Positions 55,050 through 63,984 of a stretch of DNA of 64,000 nt are shown one piece after another. The first letter of the stretch is position 1. Every line of letters starts with the position of its first letter. The notes beneath the pieces were generated by a model. It was not told where the DNA came from. It searched no databases and worked only from the letters and a program-made list of their open reading frames with translations. Source of the DNA: Arthrobacter cupressi (lineage in GTDB: Bacteria > Actinomycetota > Actinomycetes > Actinomycetales > Micrococcaceae); NCBI RefSeq assembly GCF_900099975.1, contig NZ_FNEI01000008.1, forward strand, positions 62,001 through 126,000, in the 5' to 3' direction. A program made the position numbers and the translations under genes.

Positions 55050-57875
55050 ATGGCGACACGTACTTCCTCCGCGCCAAAAGGCAACTCCACCAGTAAATCC
55101 GGCGGATCCGGCCGGGGCGGAGCCACCGCAAAATCCGGCAGAAGCAGCTCCGCGCCCCGCGGCACGCGCGGCAAGGCAAACGCAGAGCCGCAGCAGCCGT
55201 GGATCGTCAGGGTCCTCTCCGGAGCCTGGCAGGGCGTCGGCCACCTCGTCGGCGCCGGGGTCCGCCGCATCGGCCACGACGTCAGCGAGCTCGAACCGGA
55301 GGAACGCCGCGACGGCGCCGCACTGTTCAACCTCGTGCTCGGCATCTTCATCGCCACCTTCGCCTGGTGGGGATTCAGCGGCTGGCTGCCGGACCTCGTC
55401 TACAGCGTGGTCAACGGCACCTTCGGCTGGATGGCCCTGCTGCTGCCGCTCATGCTCTTCGTCTGCGCCTTCCGCCTGTTCCGCCAGCCGTGGGACGGCC
55501 GCGGGAACAACCGGGTGGGCATCGGCTTCCTCATCATGACCTTCGCCGGGACCGGCCTGGCCCACATCATCGGCGGCCAGCCGACCGTCTCGGACGGTTT
55601 CGAAGGGCTGCGCCGGGCCGGCGGCATGCTGGGCTTCCTGGCTGCCGCCCCGCTGGCGGCCATCCACACCGCCGTGCCGGTCCTCGTGTACTCCGCGCTG
55701 GCCTTCACCTCCCTGCTCATTGTCACCGCGACGCCGTTCGGAGCCATTCCGCGGCGCCTCCGGGAAGCGTACGAACACCTCATGGGCGTGGACCTCATGG
55801 AGGACGGCACCCGCGGCGACGCCCACGACCGCAGCTACCTCCACGAGAACGACCGCCCCGCCCCCAAGAAGAAAAAGCGCATGCGCCTCTTCGGCAAGGA
55901 CGAGGACGCCGAGCCAAAGCTGGAAGGCTACGTGGGGGACGAGGCCTTCGAGCACGCACTGGTCGACGGCGAGGACGGCACCAAAGCGCCCAAGGCACCC
56001 TCAGTGCCGCCGGGAGTCCGCCGTCCCACCCAGGCGGAGATCGCCGTCGAGAAAATCAAGGCGGCCCAGGGCCTGGGAAACAGCGGCCAGGGCGAGAATC
56101 CCACCGAGGCGATTCCCGTCGTCGCGCCCGCCAGCACGGTACCCTCGACGCCGGTCAGCCCGCCTCCGCCGCCCACGCCGATCCCGCAGCGCACCGAACA
56201 GCTCTCCCTGGCGGGCGATGTCACCTACACGCTCCCGGCGTCGGACAACCTGACCCCGGGCTCCGTGCCGAAGGAACGGACCGAAGCGAACGACGCCGTG
56301 GTGGCCGCCCTGACGGACACCATGCAGCAGTTCAACGTGGATGCCACCGTGACCGGCTTCAGCCGCGGCCCCACCGTGACCCGCTACGAAATCGAACTGG
56401 CCCCCGGCACCAAGGTGGAGCGCGTCACGGCGCTGTCCAAGAACATCTCCTACGCCGTGGCCTCCAGCGATGTCCGCATCCTCAGCCCCATCCCGGGCAA
56501 GTCCGCCATCGGCATCGAAATCCCGAATACAGACCGCGAAACCGTGTCCCTGGGCGACGTGCTGCGCAGCCAGAACGCCCGCCGCACCGACCATCCGATG
56601 GTGATGGGCGTGGGCAAGGACGTCGAGGGCGGCTACGTCGTGGCGAACCTTGCCAAGATGCCGCACTTGCTCGTTGCCGGTGCGACCGGTGCCGGTAAGT
56701 CCTCCTTCGTGAACTCGATGATCACCTCCATCCTCATGCGGGCCACGCCGGACGAAGTCCGCATGGTCATGGTGGACCCCAAGCGCGTGGAACTCACCGC
56801 CTACGAGGGCGTGCCGCACCTCATCACGCCCATCATCACCAATCCGAAGAAGGCCGCCGAGGCGCTCCAGTGGGTGGTCCGGGAAATGGACGCCCGTTAC
56901 GACGACCTCGCCAACTACGGCTACAAGCACATCGACGACTTCAACAAGGCCGTCCGTGCGGGCAAGGTGGTCCCGCCGCCGGACTCCAAGCGGGTCATCA
57001 AGCCGTACCCGTACCTCCTGGTGATCGTGGACGAGCTCGCCGACCTCATGATGGTGGCCCCGCGCGACGTCGAAGACTCGATCGTGCGCATCACCCAGCT
57101 GGCCCGTGCCGCCGGCATCCACCTCGTGCTGGCCACCCAGCGCCCGTCGGTGGACGTCGTCACGGGCCTGATCAAGGCCAACGTGCCCTCCCGCATGGCC
57201 TTCGCCACCTCCTCGGTCACGGACTCGCGCGTGGTCCTGGACCAGCCCGGCGCCGAAAAGCTCATCGGCCAGGGCGACGCCCTGTTCCTGCCGATGGGCG
57301 CCTCCAAGGCGATGCGTGTCCAGGGTGCCTGGGTGTCGGAGTCCGAGATCCACAAGGTGGTTGAACACGTCAAGGGCCAGCTCCAGGCGGTCTACCGTGA
57401 CGATGTCGCCGCCGAGGCGCCGAAGAAGCAGATCGACGACGACATCGGGGACGACCTCGAGGTGCTGCTGCAGGCCACCGAGCTCGTGGTCACCACCCAG
57501 TTCGGTTCCACCTCCATGCTCCAGCGCAAGCTGCGCGTGGGCTTCGCCAAGGCCGGCAGGCTCATGGACCTGCTCGAGTCCCGGGGCGTCGTCGGGCCTT
57601 CGGAAGGTTCCAAGGCGCGGGACGTGCTCGTCAAGCCGGACGACCTCGCACCGGTCCTCGCCGCCATGCGCGGTGACGACGCCGGGGCCGCCCCGGACGC
57701 CCACACCGCCGCCTTGAGCGATAACGCGAACGCGAACATCGCCGTCGGCGGTTACGCCGAGGACCTCGTGGCCGCGGACCTGGACAACCGGACCCAGGCA
57801 ATCGAGTATTACGACGGCGCCGACGGGGGAGAGGACGACGACGGCGAGGACGCCTGGTCACTGACTGGTCGGTAG
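55050..57875 (+). CDS. ftsK: DNA translocase FtsK/SpoIIIE
   Basis: 941 residues from ATG 55050; a GTG at 55041 adds three residues and is possible. A basic Ser/Gly-rich N-terminus, then four membrane helices (about 90-230), a linker rich in Pro and acidic residues, and the motor: Walker A GATGAGKSS near 544, Walker B LLVIVDELADLMMV near 656. The gamma winged helix (TSMLQRKLRVGFAKAGRLMD) is near 822. It pumps chromosomal DNA during division. A repeat pair surrounds its stop codon. Confidence 0.96.
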   Translation: MATRTSSAPKGNSTSKSGGSGRGGATAKSGRSSSAPRGTRGKANAEPQQPWIVRVLSGAWQGVGHLVGAGVRRIGHDVSELEPEERRDGAALFNLVLGIFIATFAWWGFSGWLPDLVYSVVNGTFGWMALLLPLMLFVCAFRLFRQPWDGRGNNRVGIGFLIMTFAGTGLAHIIGGQPTVSDGFEGLRRAGGMLGFLAAAPLAAIHTAVPVLVYSALAFTSLLIVTATPFGAIPRRLREAYEHLMGVDLMEDGTRGDAHDRSYLHENDRPAPKKKKRMRLFGKDEDAEPKLEGYVGDEAFEHALVDGEDGTKAPKAPSVPPGVRRPTQAEIAVEKIKAAQGLGNSGQGENPTEAIPVVAPASTVPSTPVSPPPPPTPIPQRTEQLSLAGDVTYTLPASDNLTPGSVPKERTEANDAVVAALTDTMQQFNVDATVTGFSRGPTVTRYEIELAPGTKVERVTALSKNISYAVASSDVRILSPIPGKSAIGIEIPNTDRETVSLGDVLRSQNARRTDHPMVMGVGKDVEGGYVVANLAKMPHLLVAGATGAGKSSFVNSMITSILMRATPDEVRMVMVDPKRVELTAYEGVPHLITPIITNPKKAAEALQWVVREMDARYDDLANYGYKHIDDFNKAVRAGKVVPPPDSKRVIKPYPYLLVIVDELADLMMVAPRDVEDSIVRITQLARAAGIHLVLATQRPSVDVVTGLIKANVPSRMAFATSSVTDSRVVLDQPGAEKLIGQGDALFLPMGASKAMRVQGAWVSESEIHKVVEHVKGQLQAVYRDDVAAEAPKKQIDDDIGDDLEVLLQATELVVTTQFGSTSMLQRKLRVGFAKAGRLMDLLESRGVVGPSEGSKARDVLVKPDDLAPVLAAMRGDDAGAAPDAHTAALSDNANANIAVGGYAEDLVAADLDNRTQAIEYYDGADGGEDDDGEDAWSLTGR

Positions 57876-57905
57876 TCATGGGCCGGACGGTAATCATGGT
57901 GCCGG
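57870..57905. repeat. Degenerate 18-bp direct repeat at the ftsK stop codon
   Basis: CGGTAGTCATGG-GCCGG (57870 on) and CGGTAATCATGGTGCCGG (57888 on) differ by one substitution and one base insertion. The first copy contains the TAG stop. Confidence 0.6.
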
Positions 57906-57916
57906 CCTCCGGACGA

Positions 57917-57922
57917 TAGCCT
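57917..57922 (+). promoter_or_regulatory. -10 element of pgsA, leaderless
   Basis: TAGCCT followed by exactly 6 nt and the GTG at 57929. Confidence 0.5.
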
Positions 57923-57928
57923 AGAGGC

Positions 57929-58525
57929 GTGACTACATCCGAAGGCAGCAAAGCCGGCTCCGGCTCCCAGGTCTGGAACCTGCCCAACATCCTGACGATG
58001 CTGCGCATCGCGCTCGTCCCGTTCTTCATCTGGTTCCTGCTCGCCGACAACGGCGAGCACGGCGCCTGGCGCTGGGCCGCCGTCGTCGCCTTCGCCGCGG
58101 CGATCTATACCGACAAGCTCGACGGCGACATCGCCCGTGCCCGGAACCTGATCACCAACTTCGGCAAGATCGCGGACCCGATCGCCGACAAGCTGCTGAT
58201 CGGTTCCGCCCTGGTGCTCCTTTCCGCGCTTGGGGAGCTGCCATGGTGGATCACCATCGTCATCCTCGTGCGCGAATGGGGGATCACCGCCCTGCGCTTC
58301 TTCGTGATCCGCTACGGCGTCATGCCGGCCTCGCGGGGCGGAAAGCTCAAGACCGTCGTGCAGACCGTTGCCATTTTCCTGTTCATCGTGCCGCTGGCAT
58401 CGATCGCCCCCTGGCTCTACTGGGTGGCGTTCGCCGTGATGCTCGCGGCCCTGGTGATCACCGTCTGGACCGGCGTCGAATACGTTTTCCAGGCCCTCAG
58501 GCTGCGGGCCAACGGGCGCGCATGA
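57929..58525 (+). CDS. pgsA: CDP-diacylglycerol-glycerol-3-phosphate phosphatidyltransferase
   Basis: 198 residues; GTG. The CDP-alcohol phosphatidyltransferase motif, DG-x2-AR-x8-G-x3-D-x3-D, is complete in DGDIARARNLITNFGKIADP and the following IADK, near 63-87. Five to six helices. It makes phosphatidylglycerol-phosphate in the membrane. Overlaps cinA by 4 bp. Confidence 0.96.
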   Translation: MTTSEGSKAGSGSQVWNLPNILTMLRIALVPFFIWFLLADNGEHGAWRWAAVVAFAAAIYTDKLDGDIARARNLITNFGKIADPIADKLLIGSALVLLSALGELPWWITIVILVREWGITALRFFVIRYGVMPASRGGKLKTVVQTVAIFLFIVPLASIAPWLYWVAFAVMLAALVITVWTGVEYVFQALRLRANGRA

Positions 58526-59025
58526 GCGGGCTGGCGCGGGACACCGCGGCGAACGTCGTCGCCGAGGCCATCGCCAAGGGCCTCACGGTGGCCACGGCCG
58601 AATCCCTGACCGCGGGCATGGTTGCCGCGACCCTGGCCAACACGCCCGGAGCCTCCGGGATGTTGCAGGGCGGCGTCGTCGCGTATCAGAACTCGGTGAA
58701 GTCCGCAGTCCTCGGGGTACCTGAGCCGTTGCTCGCCAAGGCCGGTTCAGTGGACGCCGATGTCGCCCGGGCCATGGCGGAGGGCGCGCGGGCGGCCTGC
58801 GGCGCCGACATCGGGGTGTCCACCACGGGAGTGGCCGGCCCCGACGCGCACGACGGAAAAGAGGTGGGCACGGTCTACATCGCGGTGGCTTCCGGCAAGG
58901 GCAGCGAGGCATTCGGCTATGCCTTCTCCGGCGGCCGGGCCGAGATCCGGGAGCAGGCCGCCGCTGCCGCCCTCGCAAGGGTACTGGAACTCTTGCGCCG
59001 CACGGAGTTACCACAGGTAAAGTAG
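58522..59025 (+). CDS. CinA family protein (nicotinamide-nucleotide amidohydrolase domain)
   Basis: 167 residues, the stand-alone C-terminal CinA (PncC) domain. TVATAESLTAGMVAATLANTPG near 22-43 and GVSTTGVAGPDAHDGKEVGTVY near 97-118 are its motifs. It deamidates nicotinamide mononucleotide for NAD salvage. ATGA overlap with pgsA; the ClgR-like gene follows, as in other actinobacteria. Confidence 0.93.
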   Translation: MSGLARDTAANVVAEAIAKGLTVATAESLTAGMVAATLANTPGASGMLQGGVVAYQNSVKSAVLGVPEPLLAKAGSVDADVARAMAEGARAACGADIGVSTTGVAGPDAHDGKEVGTVYIAVASGKGSEAFGYAFSGGRAEIREQAAAAALARVLELLRRTELPQVK

Positions 59026-59066
59026 GCGGGAACAAAAACCGTAGCCCGATAGTTGTTACATTGTGT

Positions 59067-59087
59067 CGCCCCGGAAGAGCCGGGGCG
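59067..59087. promoter_or_regulatory. Inverted repeat upstream of the ClgR-like gene
   Basis: CGCCCCGG-N5-CCGGGGCG, perfect 8-bp arms. It could be the terminator of pgsA-cinA or an autoregulatory operator; no T-tract. Confidence 0.45.
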
Positions 59088-59159
59088 CCTAGGATGTAAA
59101 AACAAGCGGGGCACCTTTTCGAGGGTGTCCCGGACCGAAGAGGGAGCAAGGCGATACAG

Positions 59160-59612
59160 ATGGTTAAGCAGCCCGTATCCGTAAACGGCGTTGTCCGCTG
59201 GAAGGATGTGGGCCTGGCCGAATCGGCACCGAGGGAACAGAAGGAGCGCAAGATGGTTGTACTGCGTCACGAGATCGGTGATGTTCTGCGCGATGTCCGT
59301 CAGCGCCAGGGCCGTACCCTCCGCGAGGTTTCGCACAGTGCCCGCGTGTCCCTCGGCTACCTGAGCGAGGTGGAACGCGGCCAGAAGGAAGCGTCCTCCG
59401 AATTGCTGTCCTCGATCTGCACTGCCTTGGACGTTCCGCTGTCCAGCATGCTGCGCGAAGTCAGCGACCGCGTTGCCGTAGCTGAAGGCGTGGCCGTTCC
59501 GGACACCGTTCCCCAGGAATTCGCCCAGCGCTACGGACGCGACCTGGACCGCGAACTCAGCGCGGAACTTGGCGGGGACTTCACCCCGGGCGTGCTCTCG
59601 GCAGCGCGCTGA
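59160..59612 (+). CDS. clgR: XRE-family regulator, ClgR-like
   Basis: 150 residues from ATG 59160; an in-frame ATG at 59253 has a better ribosome site (AAGGAG, 6-nt spacer) and starts the conserved part, so the true start is uncertain. [20 protein letters not shown] and [20 protein letters not shown] form the HTH, nearly identical to ClgR/PopR, which activates clp protease genes. C-terminal [19 protein letters not shown] is typical. An inverted repeat lies 73 bp upstream. Confidence 0.87.
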   Translation: MVKQPVSVNGVVRWKDVGLAESAPREQKERKMVVLRHEIGDVLRDVRQRQGRTLREVSHSARVSLGYLSEVERGQKEASSELLSSICTALDVPLSSMLREVSDRVAVAEGVAVPDTVPQEFAQRYGRDLDRELSAELGGDFTPGVLSAAR

Positions 59613-59635
59613 ACGCATTGACATAAACACCAAGG

Positions 59636-59669
59636 GAGAAGGCTCCGGCAACAGTGCCGGAGCCTTCTC
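59636..59669. terminator. Bidirectional-type hairpin between clgR and the MarR gene
   Basis: Perfect 15-bp stem (gagaaggctccggca/tgccggagccttctc) with an ACAG loop, between convergent genes. Confidence 0.85.
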
Positions 59670-59729
59670 CTTATGTCGTTTGTACGGGGCCGGCCCTGCC
59701 AGCCCGGAACGGCTCAGCTAGCGGGCCGC

Positions 59730-60230
59730 TCAGGCCTGGTCCTTGCCGATACCTTCGCCGTAGGCGGTGTTGAGCCGTTCCATGTACTCGGCGAGGGTCT
59801 GGATTTCCTCCAGCGGCCACTCGCCCAGCCGTTCCCGGAACACCTGGCGCCGTGCATCCTGGACCTGGTGCATTTTCTCTTCGCCCTTGGCGGTCAGGCG
59901 GATGGATTGCGCCCGTCCGTCCTGCGGGTCGGCCTCTTTGTAGACCATGCCGATGCTCTCGAGGAACGCGATCTGGCGGCTCACGGACGGTTTCCCGACG
60001 CCGATGCAGGAGGCCAGTTCCGTCAGGCGGAGGGGTCCCTCCTTGCGGATGATCGACAGCAGCCCGTAGGCGGCCGGCTCCATGTCCGGGTGCACCTGGC
60101 GCGAGAGCTGGTGGGAGAGCGAACGGGCCCGGCGCCAGAAGATGCTCAGCTGGTGTTCCACCTGCTGGAGGGCGTTGTCGACGCCGTCTCCGTTGACCGG
60201 CTCCGGCGCGTCGTCGGGGGTATTGCTCAT
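59730..60230 (-). CDS. MarR family transcriptional regulator
   Basis: 166 residues from ATG 60230; ATG 60239 adds three residues, but a -10-like TAGAAT ends 7 nt before 60230. The winged helix runs EPAAYGLLSIIRKEGPLRLT, then ELASCIGVGKPSVSRQIAFLE, wing around GMVYKEADPQDGRAQSIRLT. Ligand unknown. A DUF3046 gene and the recA locus lie divergently. A 7-bp inverted repeat in the shared region may be its operator. Confidence 0.9.
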   Translation of the reverse strand: MSNTPDDAPEPVNGDGVDNALQQVEHQLSIFWRRARSLSHQLSRQVHPDMEPAAYGLLSIIRKEGPLRLTELASCIGVGKPSVSRQIAFLESIGMVYKEADPQDGRAQSIRLTAKGEEKMHQVQDARRQVFRERLGEWPLEEIQTLAEYMERLNTAYGEGIGKDQA

Positions 60231-60241
60231 GGCAACCATTC

Positions 60242-60268
60242 TAGAGTCCGGCCACGTGAGAGACTCTA
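60242..60268. promoter_or_regulatory. Inverted repeat between the MarR and DUF3046 genes
   Basis: TAGAGTC (60242-60248) and GACTCTA (60262-60268), 13-bp spacer. The left arm overlaps the MarR gene's -10-like TAGAAT, suggesting autorepression. Confidence 0.5.
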
Positions 60269-60271
60269 TTG

Positions 60272-60508
60272 GTGCGGATCAGTGACTTTTGGCGACTCAT
60301 GGACGACGAATTCGGGAGCGGCTATGCCCGGGTCCTGGCAGGATCCCTGGTGCTCGCCGGAGTGGGCGGACGGACCGCGGACCAGGCCTTGGCGGCCGGA
60401 GTCGAGCCGCGGAAGGTGTGGCTCGCGGTCTGCGACGTCCAGGATGTCCCCGAAGAACGCCGCCTGGGCCGGGACATCAAGATCAAGGACGGTTCGTCCC
60501 CGCTCTGA
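60272..60508 (+). CDS. DUF3046 protein
   Basis: 78 residues from GTG 60272, giving the family start MRISDFWRLMDDEFG; the TTG at 60269 is one codon earlier. ALAAGVEPRKVWLAVCDVQDVP and ERRLGRD complete the domain. DUF3046 genes sit just upstream of recA across actinobacteria; role unknown. Confidence 0.9.
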   Translation: MRISDFWRLMDDEFGSGYARVLAGSLVLAGVGGRTADQALAAGVEPRKVWLAVCDVQDVPEERRLGRDIKIKDGSSPL

Positions 60509-60550
60509 GCCTCCGGGCCGTGTTCGGCGCCGTGACACGCGGGCCGGATG

Positions 60551-60580
60551 TTCGAATATCTGTTCGGATGGGACTATGCT
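60551..60580 (+). promoter_or_regulatory. recA promoter with LexA-type SOS box
   Basis: CGAATATCTGTTCG at 60553-60566 overlaps a -35-like TTCGAA; TATGCT at 60575-60580 is the -10. It implies a leader of about 180 nt. Confidence 0.82.
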
Positions 60581-60648
60581 CCTTTCAGAGGAAAAATTGA
60601 TTCTGACGGACATTTCGCCTGTTCCGTGACCCGTCCTGTTCCGCGTGG

Positions 60649-60657
60649 TTATCCACA
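60649..60657 (+). promoter_or_regulatory. DnaA-box 9-mer in the recA leader
   Basis: TTATCCACA, an exact match to the DnaA-box consensus, 110 bp upstream of recA and downstream of the SOS promoter. Confidence 0.5.
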
Positions 60658-60766
60658 TAGCGCATGTTGCCCGCAAATAATGTCTGCGGCCGGTATTAGC
60701 GTCGGAAGGGACAGGAAAGCGGCCCCTCAGGCCGGTCCACAGCGAGAAAGCTCAGAGGTGTGAACC

Positions 60767-61813
60767 ATGGCGGCAAACCCGGATCGCGAGAAGGCGCTCG
60801 AAGCAGCGCTTGCCCAGATCGACAAGCAATTCGGCAAGGGCTCCATCATGCGCTTGGGTGACGACACCCGGGCACCCATCGAGGTGATCCCCACCGGGTC
60901 CATTGCACTGGACGTCGCCCTGGGCATCGGCGGCCTGCCGCGCGGCCGCGTCGTGGAGATCTACGGCCCGGAATCCTCGGGTAAGACCACCGTGGCGCTG
61001 CATGCCGTGGCCAACGCGCAGCGTAATGGAGGCATCGCGGCCTTCATTGACGCCGAACACGCCCTGGACCCGGACTACGCGGCCAAGCTTGGCGTGGACA
61101 CGGACGCCCTGCTGGTGTCCCAGCCGGACACCGGTGAGCAGGCCCTCGAAATCATGGACATGCTGGTCGGCTCCGGCTCCCTGGACATCATCGTCATCGA
61201 CTCCGTGGCGGCCCTTGTTCCGCGCGCCGAAATCGAAGGCGAAATGGGTGACTCGCACGTGGGCCTGCAGGCCCGCCTCATGAGCCAGGCACTGCGTAAG
61301 ATCACCGGCCGCCTGAGCCAGACCAAGACCACCGCCATCTTCATCAACCAGCTGCGTGAGAAAATCGGCGTGTTCTTCGGCTCCCCGGAAACCACCACCG
61401 GTGGTAAGGCCCTGAAGTTCTACGCCTCCGTGCGCATCGACGTCCGCCGCATCCAGACCCTCAAGGAGGGTTCGGACTCCGTGGGCAACCGCACCAAGGC
61501 CAAGATCGTCAAGAACAAGATGGCCCCGCCCTTCAAGGTCGCCGAATTCGACATCATCTACGGCCAGGGTATCTCCCGCGAAGGCGGAATCATCGACATG
61601 GGTGTCGAACACGGCATCATCAAGAAGTCCGGTTCGTGGTTCACCTATGACGGCGACCAGCTGGGCCAGGGCATGGAGAACTCGCGCCGCTTCCTGCGCG
61701 ACAACCCCGAACTCGCCCAGGAACTGGAGCGCCTCATCAAGGAGAAGCTGGGCGTCGGCGTCAAGCCCGCCGAAGGCGAGGACTCTCCGAAGCTGAAGGC
61801 CGTTGACGGCTAG
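60767..61813 (+). CDS. recA: Recombinase RecA
   Basis: 348 residues. Walker [14 protein letters not shown] near 67-79, [20 protein letters not shown] near 140, and the L2 loop [21 protein letters not shown] near 195 in part. It forms filaments on single-stranded DNA for repair and triggers LexA cleavage. The SOS box, a long leader and a DnaA-box-like 9-mer lie upstream. recX starts within its last codons. Confidence 0.99.
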   Translation: MAANPDREKALEAALAQIDKQFGKGSIMRLGDDTRAPIEVIPTGSIALDVALGIGGLPRGRVVEIYGPESSGKTTVALHAVANAQRNGGIAAFIDAEHALDPDYAAKLGVDTDALLVSQPDTGEQALEIMDMLVGSGSLDIIVIDSVAALVPRAEIEGEMGDSHVGLQARLMSQALRKITGRLSQTKTTAIFINQLREKIGVFFGSPETTTGGKALKFYASVRIDVRRIQTLKEGSDSVGNRTKAKIVKNKMAPPFKVAEFDIIYGQGISREGGIIDMGVEHGIIKKSGSWFTYDGDQLGQGMENSRRFLRDNPELAQELERLIKEKLGVGVKPAEGEDSPKLKAVDG

Positions 61814-62372
61814 GCGCCAGCGCACGGCCCGCCCGGGCAGGGAACTCCCGGCGGATTCCCCCGTGACGGAGGATGCTGAGGCCGATCCCGAAGCGGTGGC
61901 GCGGGCCATCGTCCTGCGGCAGCTGACCAACTCTCCCAAGAGCAGGCAGCAGCTGGCCCGGAAGCTTGCCGAGCGCAACGTGCCCGAATCCGTAGCGGAC
62001 GCTGTGCTGGACCGCTTCGAAGAGGTCCGGCTCATCGACGACGCCGACTTTGCCGAGATGTGGGTCCGGAGCCGTTCCCAGACGAGGAAACTGGCCCGGG
62101 GCGCCCTTCGGCGCGAACTGGCGGACAAGGGGATCGACCCCGACACCGCAGAGGAAGCCCTCGGGCAGCTCAGCGACGAGGACGAGCGTCAGGCCGCACG
62201 GGAACTCGTCGCGCGCAAGCTCCGGGGCGGCGTGGACCTTGGCAACAGGGAGGAACGGGACAAGCACACCCGGCGCCTCGCGGCCATGCTGGCACGGAAG
62301 GGGTACCAGCCCTCCCTGGCGTTCCGGATCGTCGGGGAAGTGCTGGACGAAACCGGTACCCTTAACGAGTGA
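61803..62372 (+). CDS. recX: RecX regulatory protein
   Basis: 189 residues from the TTG at 61803 (11-bp overlap with recA); a GTG at 61863 would remove a 20-residue basic leader. Three-helix repeats: [32 protein letters not shown], and [20 protein letters not shown]. It inhibits and limits RecA. Its stop overlaps the miaB GTG (GTGA). Confidence 0.94.
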   Translation: MTARRQRTARPGRELPADSPVTEDAEADPEAVARAIVLRQLTNSPKSRQQLARKLAERNVPESVADAVLDRFEEVRLIDDADFAEMWVRSRSQTRKLARGALRRELADKGIDPDTAEEALGQLSDEDERQAARELVARKLRGGVDLGNREERDKHTRRLAAMLARKGYQPSLAFRIVGEVLDETGTLNE

Positions 62373-63952
62373 GTTTTACCGCTTCTCCCGCAACCACTCC
62401 CTCCGCAGCCGAATCCGCAGCCGAATCCGCAGTCGCGTCCACTGACGGGCTTGGCGCCGCCGGTCCCGCGCGCCAACGCACCTACCAGGTCCGCACGTTC
62501 GGCTGCCAGATGAACGTCCATGATTCCGAGCGGATGGCCGGGCTCCTGGAGGATGCCGGATACGTGCCCGCGGACGGGGCCCTGGCCGACGTCGTGGTCT
62601 TCAACACCTGCGCCGTCCGGGAGAACGCGGACAACAAGCTGTACGGCAACCTCGGCGAACTGAAACAGGTCAAGGCCGCGCACCCGGGAATGCAGATCGC
62701 CGTCGGTGGCTGCCTCGCCCAGAAGGACCGCGAAACCATTGTCAGCAAGGCCCCCTGGGTGGATGCCGTGTTCGGCACGCACAACGTCGGCGCCCTCCCG
62801 GCCCTCCTGGACCGGGCCCGCCACAATAACGAAGCCCAGTTGGAGATCCTCGAGTCCCTCGACGTCTTCCCCTCCACCCTGCCCACCAAGCGCGACTCCG
62901 TCTATTCGGGCTGGGTGTCGATCTCCGTGGGCTGCAACAACACCTGCACCTTCTGCATCGTGCCCTCCCTGCGCGGCAAGGAGAAGGACCGCCGGCCGGG
63001 GGAAATCCTCGCCGAGATCCAGGCCCTCGTGGACGACGGGGCCGTCGAGGTCACCCTGCTGGGCCAGAACGTCAACTCCTACGGCGTGGAATTCGGCGAC
63101 CGGCAGGCCTTCTCCAAGCTGCTGCGGGCCTGCGGTGAGATCGAGGGCCTGGAACGCGTGCGCTTCACCAGCCCGCACCCGGCCGCCTTCACCGACGACG
63201 TCATCGACGCCATGGCCGAAACACCCAATGTGATGCCCCAGCTGCACATGCCCCTGCAGTCCGGCTCGGACAAGGTCCTCAAGGACATGCGCCGTTCCTA
63301 CCGTTCCTCGAAGTTCCTCGGCATCCTGGACAAGGTCCGGGAACGGATCCCGCACGCCGCCATCACCACGGACATCATTGTTGGCTTCCCGGGCGAAACC
63401 GAAGAGGACTTCCAGGCCACGCTCGACGTCGTCGAAAAGTCCCGCTTCTCCTCGGCGTTCACTTTCCAGTACTCCAAGCGTCCGGGCACCCCGGCCGCGG
63501 AACTGCCGGAGCAGCTTCCCAAGGCCGTCGTCCAGGAACGCTACGAGCGGCTCACCGCGCTGCAGGACCGCATCGCCGCCGAAGAAAACGCCCGGCAGCT
63601 CGGCCGCCAGGTGGAGGTCCTCGTGACCGCACAGTCGGGCCGCAAGGCGGGGGAGACCCACCGCCTGTCCGGCCGCGCCGCGGACCAGCGACTGGTGCAT
63701 TTCTCCGTTCCCGACGGCGCCGAAACGCCCCGCCCCGGCGACTTCGTCACCGTCACGATCACCGAGGCCGCCGCGTTCCACCTGATTGCCGACCCCGCAA
63801 GCCCGGCGGAGTACGGCCTGCGCCGCTCCCGGGCAGGGGACGCCTGGGCCCGTTCCCAGGCCGACTCCTGCGGTGCCCCGGCGCCGGCTGCCGCGGGCGC
63901 GAAGGCGGCCGTCTCGCTGGGCATGCCGTCGCTGCCAGTGCACCGAAACTGA
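62369..63952 (+). CDS. miaB: tRNA (N6-isopentenyladenosine-37-C2)-methylthiotransferase MiaB
   Basis: 527 residues. The N-terminal MTTase domain has [15 protein letters not shown] near 42-56 and [15 protein letters not shown]; the radical SAM motif is [15 protein letters not shown] near 189-203; a TRAM domain follows (about 405-470). It adds the methylthio group to i6A37. The first ~35 residues are an Ala/Ser-rich extension with AESA repeats from a 12-bp DNA repeat. The last ~50 residues after TRAM are also extra. Confidence 0.96.
   Translation: MSFTASPATTPSAAESAAESAVASTDGLGAAGPARQRTYQVRTFGCQMNVHDSERMAGLLEDAGYVPADGALADVVVFNTCAVRENADNKLYGNLGELKQVKAAHPGMQIAVGGCLAQKDRETIVSKAPWVDAVFGTHNVGALPALLDRARHNNEAQLEILESLDVFPSTLPTKRDSVYSGWVSISVGCNNTCTFCIVPSLRGKEKDRRPGEILAEIQALVDDGAVEVTLLGQNVNSYGVEFGDRQAFSKLLRACGEIEGLERVRFTSPHPAAFTDDVIDAMAETPNVMPQLHMPLQSGSDKVLKDMRRSYRSSKFLGILDKVRERIPHAAITTDIIVGFPGETEEDFQATLDVVEKSRFSSAFTFQYSKRPGTPAAELPEQLPKAVVQERYERLTALQDRIAAEENARQLGRQVEVLVTAQSGRKAGETHRLSGRAADQRLVHFSVPDGAETPRPGDFVTVTITEAAAFHLIADPASPAEYGLRRSRAGDAWARSQADSCGAPAPAAAGAKAAVSLGMPSLPVHRN
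62406..62433. repeat. 12-bp in-frame repeat in the miaB N-terminus
   Basis: gccgaatccgca occurs twice in tandem, preceded and followed by partial copies, adding AESA units to the variable N-terminal extension. Confidence 0.75.
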
Positions 63953-63974
63953 CCGTGCCGAAACTGACCGCGCC
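63945..63974. repeat. 15-bp tandem repeat at the miaB stop codon
   Basis: GAAACTGACCGTGCC then GAAACTGACCGCGCC; one mismatch. The first copy contains the TGA stop. Confidence 0.85.
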
Positions 63975-63984
63975 GCAGTTGAGC

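Noticed and set aside
52029..55955. 1308-codon minus-strand open frame opposite dapA, rnj and the ftsK start
   Set aside because: Antisense shadow: the plus strand encodes three unmistakable proteins here, and the frame is open only because of strong GC bias at third positions.
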